Positions 5,359 through 6,847 of a stretch of 6,847 nucleotides of DNA are shown here, piece by piece (the stretch's first letter is position 1; every line of letters begins with the position of its first letter). This DNA comes from Bifidobacterium breve (GTDB lineage Bacteria; Actinomycetota; Actinomycetes; S36-B12): the NCBI GenBank assembly GCA_943328365.2, contig CALPZT020000086.1, forward strand, positions 1-6,847. Reading direction: 5' to 3'. Position numbers and translations under genes: made by a program. The notes beneath the pieces were generated by a model. That model was not told the origin of the DNA and did not search any database. It saw only the letters and a list, made by a program, of their open reading frames with translations.

Positions 5359-5683
5359 CCAGGCGCGACGCAACGTCCTTGTGGACGGAGTGCTCGGCGA
5401 CGAACGACATGAAGGGCACGGTGCCGGCCAGGAGGATGAGGACCGTCTTGCCGAGTCCGTAGCGAACGCGGAAGGCGAGATCGACCCCGACGATGAGGTA
5501 GATGAAGTACAGCCAGCCGTGGGCTGTCCAGAGGTTTCGGTACAACCCGGGCTTCACGTCCGTATTGGCATAGTCGAGGAATCCGTAGCCGACGACGAGC
5601 CAGATGGTGAGCGCCCCCAGCACCACTCCGGTAAGCCAGGCCATGACCCGAAAGCGCGTTGCTGCAGCAGCGAGACCCTTCAC
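5339..5683 (-). CDS. DUF3817-family membrane protein
   Basis: A 114-residue integral membrane protein with helices at about 14-33, 52-71 and 79-97. The DUF3817 signature is visible: the RVMAWLTGVVLG first helix, a GLYRNLWTAHGWLYFIYLIVGVDLAFR block (46-72, invariant-looking WTAHGWLYF), and GTVPFMSFVAEH near the C-terminus. The family is widespread in actinobacteria with no demonstrated function. GTG 5683 is the start, since TAGCCT lies exactly 6 nt upstream and no Shine-Dalgarno is present. It follows the PfkB kinase on the same strand, separated by only 9 bp from that gene's stop. Its own stop lies inside the 3' end of ung. Confidence 0.88.
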   Translation of the reverse strand: MKGLAAAATRFRVMAWLTGVVLGALTIWLVVGYGFLDYANTDVKPGLYRNLWTAHGWLYFIYLIVGVDLAFRVRYGLGKTVLILLAGTVPFMSFVAEHSVHKDVASRLATEEPS

Positions 5684-5689
5684 CCCTGA

Positions 5690-5695
5690 AGGCTA
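5690..5695 (-). promoter_or_regulatory. -10 box TAGCCT of the DUF3817 gene, overlapping the kinase stop codon
   Basis: On the minus strand TAGCCT (5695-5690) is followed by 6 nt and GTG at 5683. Its TAG is the stop codon of the PfkB-family kinase (5695-5693). This is the same arrangement as at the ung start. No convincing -35 box was found in the kinase 3' end. Confidence 0.5.
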
Positions 5696-6607
5696 GTGGA
5701 CCTCGATCTCCTGCACATGCGGTGGATCAGCCCCGGGCCGCTGGCAGGTGATGCCGGCAACCGAGATGCCGAACCTCGCAGCACTCAGCACCTCGTCGAG
5801 GTTCGTGACATCAGCACGGCCGAGCCCGCGGGTCTGCCACTGGGCGAGGAATCCGCCGCTGAAGGAGTCGCCGGCCCCGACGGTGTCGACGACGACGACC
5901 TGCGGAACCTCGAGGATGACGTCGTCGCTTCCGGTCAGCACATGCACCGACTTGGCACCGTCGGTGAAGAGGACGACTGCGCCCGAGTCGCGCTGAAGTG
6001 TGATGGCGGCGTCGTGCACCTCGAGTGCCGGGTAGATGAACGCAAGGTCATCGCCGCTCACCTTCACGATGTCGGCGCGCTCGAGGACCGCTCGCAGCGT
6101 GCGCTCGAAGACATCGGACGAGGTCATGACGCTCGGACGGCAGTTCGGGTCGACCATGACGAGCCGGTCGTCGGGCGATGCGGCGACGACGGCAGCAGTT
6201 GCGTCGGCGAGGGGCTGGAGCACGAGGCCCAGCGTGCCGACGTGCAGGGCCGAGCAGTCAGAACCGACATGGGCGAGCGCGGCCTCGGGCGTGACCGCCG
6301 CTGCCGAGGTTCCCTCCATCATGAACCGATAGGTCGCAGCCCCGTGGGCGTCGATCTGCGCGATCGCCAGGGTCGTGGGCTCGTCGACCTGGGATCCGAG
6401 CGCATAGCCGACACCATCGGACTCGAGCAGGCGCATGATGCGAGCACCGAAGGCGTCAGTTGAGACACCGCCGAGGAAGGTGGCCGGCACTCCAAGGCGC
6501 GCGATCGTTCGGGCGGTGTTGAGGGGGGCACCGCCCACGACCGAGGTCACGTTTCCTGCGGGGTCGACGATGATGTCGATGAGGGCTTCGCCGACGACGG
6601 TGATCAC
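5693..6607 (-). CDS. PfkB-family carbohydrate kinase (fructokinase-like)
   Basis: A 304-residue ribokinase/PfkB-family sugar kinase, normal length. It is expected to phosphorylate a sugar with ATP in the cytoplasm. The N-terminus ITVVGEALIDI is the typical first strand and contains the substrate-binding Asp11. GGAPLNTARTIARLG (25-39) is the first PfkB signature, DPNCRPS (153-159) and KVSGDDL (182-188) are characteristic mid-protein motifs, and DTVGAGDSFSGGF (241-253) is the second signature, with the anion hole and catalytic base Asp247. The DPN-RP and K-S-D/E-L motifs favour a fructokinase-like member, but the substrate cannot be set by sequence alone. An open frame begins at GTG 6634, yet GTG 6607 is preferred: translation then starts right at the first strand, and TAGCGT lies 7 nt upstream. 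No sugar transporter or regulator is seen nearby. Confidence 0.9.
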   Translation of the reverse strand: MITVVGEALIDIIVDPAGNVTSVVGGAPLNTARTIARLGVPATFLGGVSTDAFGARIMRLLESDGVGYALGSQVDEPTTLAIAQIDAHGAATYRFMMEGTSAAAVTPEAALAHVGSDCSALHVGTLGLVLQPLADATAAVVAASPDDRLVMVDPNCRPSVMTSSDVFERTLRAVLERADIVKVSGDDLAFIYPALEVHDAAITLQRDSGAVVLFTDGAKSVHVLTGSDDVILEVPQVVVVDTVGAGDSFSGGFLAQWQTRGLGRADVTNLDEVLSAARFGISVAGITCQRPGADPPHVQEIEVH

Positions 6608-6614
6608 GGGCGAA

Positions 6615-6643
6615 ACGCTAGTGCAGCCCTTCACACATGCGAA
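6615..6643 (-). promoter_or_regulatory. Promoter of the PfkB-family kinase
   Basis: On the minus strand TTCGCA (6643-6638, four of six to TTGACA) is followed by a 17-nt spacer and TAGCGT (6620-6615), which ends 7 nt before GTG 6607. This is among the most complete promoters in the window. Its -35 box overlaps the foot of the cold-shock gene terminator hairpin. Confidence 0.55.
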
Positions 6644-6673
6644 GAGCCCCTGCCTTGCGGCAGGGGCTCTTCG
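6640..6673 (-). terminator. Terminator hairpin of the cold-shock gene
   Basis: A perfect 15-bp inverted repeat (6640-6654 with 6659-6673) with a four-base loop lies 18 bp beyond the cold-shock stop codon. No T-run follows on the minus strand, so it is a stem-only terminator as often seen in actinobacteria. It separates the highly expressed cold-shock gene from the kinase. Confidence 0.85.
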
Positions 6674-6691
6674 AACAAGTGGTGCGAACGA

Positions 6692-6847
6692 CTAGATGGC
6701 GCGCACCTTGTCGGCCTGCGGGCCCTTCGGGCCCTGCGTGATCTCGAACTCAACGGCCTGGTTCTCCTCGAGGGAGCGGTAGCCGTCAGACTCGATTGCC
6801 GAGTAGTGCACGAACACGTCCGGGCCACCGTCAGCCTGAGCGATGAA
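6692..6847 (-). CDS. CspA-family cold-shock protein, C-terminal part (5' end outside window)
   Basis: The last 51 residues of a cold-shock domain protein, entering at the window end and stopping at TAG (6694-6692). FIAQADGGPDVFVHYSAIESDGYRSLEE is the classic CspA core: the F-I at the edge is the end of RNP1 (KGFGFI) and VFVHYS (residues 11-16 of the fragment) is RNP2, the nucleic-acid-binding surface. The end GPKGPQADKVRAI is the usual C-terminus. Full-length relatives have about 67 residues, so roughly 16 residues lie beyond the edge. The protein binds single-stranded RNA and DNA as a five-stranded beta barrel and is expected to act as an RNA chaperone. A strong terminator follows. Which cspA paralogue this is cannot be told. 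Confidence 0.93.
   Translation of the reverse strand, partial: FIAQADGGPDVFVHYSAIESDGYRSLEENQAVEFEITQGPKGPQADKVRAI

Noticed and set aside
6608..6634. Longer GTG start (6634) for the PfkB kinase
   Set aside because: The nine extra residues precede the conserved first strand and would contain the -10 box TAGCGT; GTG 6607 fits the family N-terminus and promoter spacing.
1..6847. CRISPR arrays, insertion sequences, tRNA/rRNA genes, phage genes
   Set aside because: I looked for spaced direct repeats, transposase motifs, terminal inverted repeats and cloverleaf-like segments and found none.

Overview
The window comes from a high-GC actinobacterium (Actinomycetota). The support is the GC-rich third codon positions, the actinobacterial form of uracil-DNA glycosylase (GQDPYP, DLTPWA and HPSPLS blocks), the DUF3817, DUF2834 and AI-2E-type membrane proteins, and a repeated leaderless promoter layout in which a TANNNT -10 box lies 6-7 nt before the start codon. 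A Microbacteriaceae-like organism would fit, but the genus cannot be fixed from this sequence.

Layout. The left edge (1-107, minus strand) is the N-terminal part of a VapB-type antitoxin, cut by the window start. A gene-free stretch (124-445) with several short repeats and palindromes separates it from a divergent Fic-family gene (460-1281, plus), which has a strong Shine-Dalgarno sequence. In that Fic protein Gln occupies the catalytic His position and the rest of the motif is Doc-like (DGNKRTAR). A hairpin follows its stop. Next come a four-helix membrane protein of unknown function (1447-1881, plus) and, convergent and only 4 bp away, an AI-2E/PerM-family membrane protein (1886-2980, minus). 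Divergent from that is an SDR oxidoreductase (3058-3816, plus), followed by a plus-strand set: a YqhA/UPF0114 membrane protein, a DUF2834 membrane protein joined to it by an ATGA overlap, and uracil-DNA glycosylase ung. The ung gene ends in a 20-bp tail-to-tail overlap with a minus-strand DUF3817 membrane protein. Upstream of that, on the same strand, is a PfkB-family sugar kinase. The right edge is the C-terminal part of a cold-shock protein with a 15-bp-stem terminator hairpin behind it.

How it fits together. Most of the window is ordinary chromosomal housekeeping DNA: DNA repair, cold shock, sugar phosphorylation and small membrane proteins. I see no clear functional pathway joining the genes. 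The left 1.3 kb differs in character, with a toxin-antitoxin antitoxin and a lone Fic-type protein, and looks like a small accessory insertion. The most striking general signal is the promoter layout. At least six genes have TANNNT-N6/7-start with no Shine-Dalgarno, and in two places the TAG stop codon of one gene is itself the first half of the -10 box of the next leaderless gene. The Fic gene, with its strong Shine-Dalgarno, is the exception.
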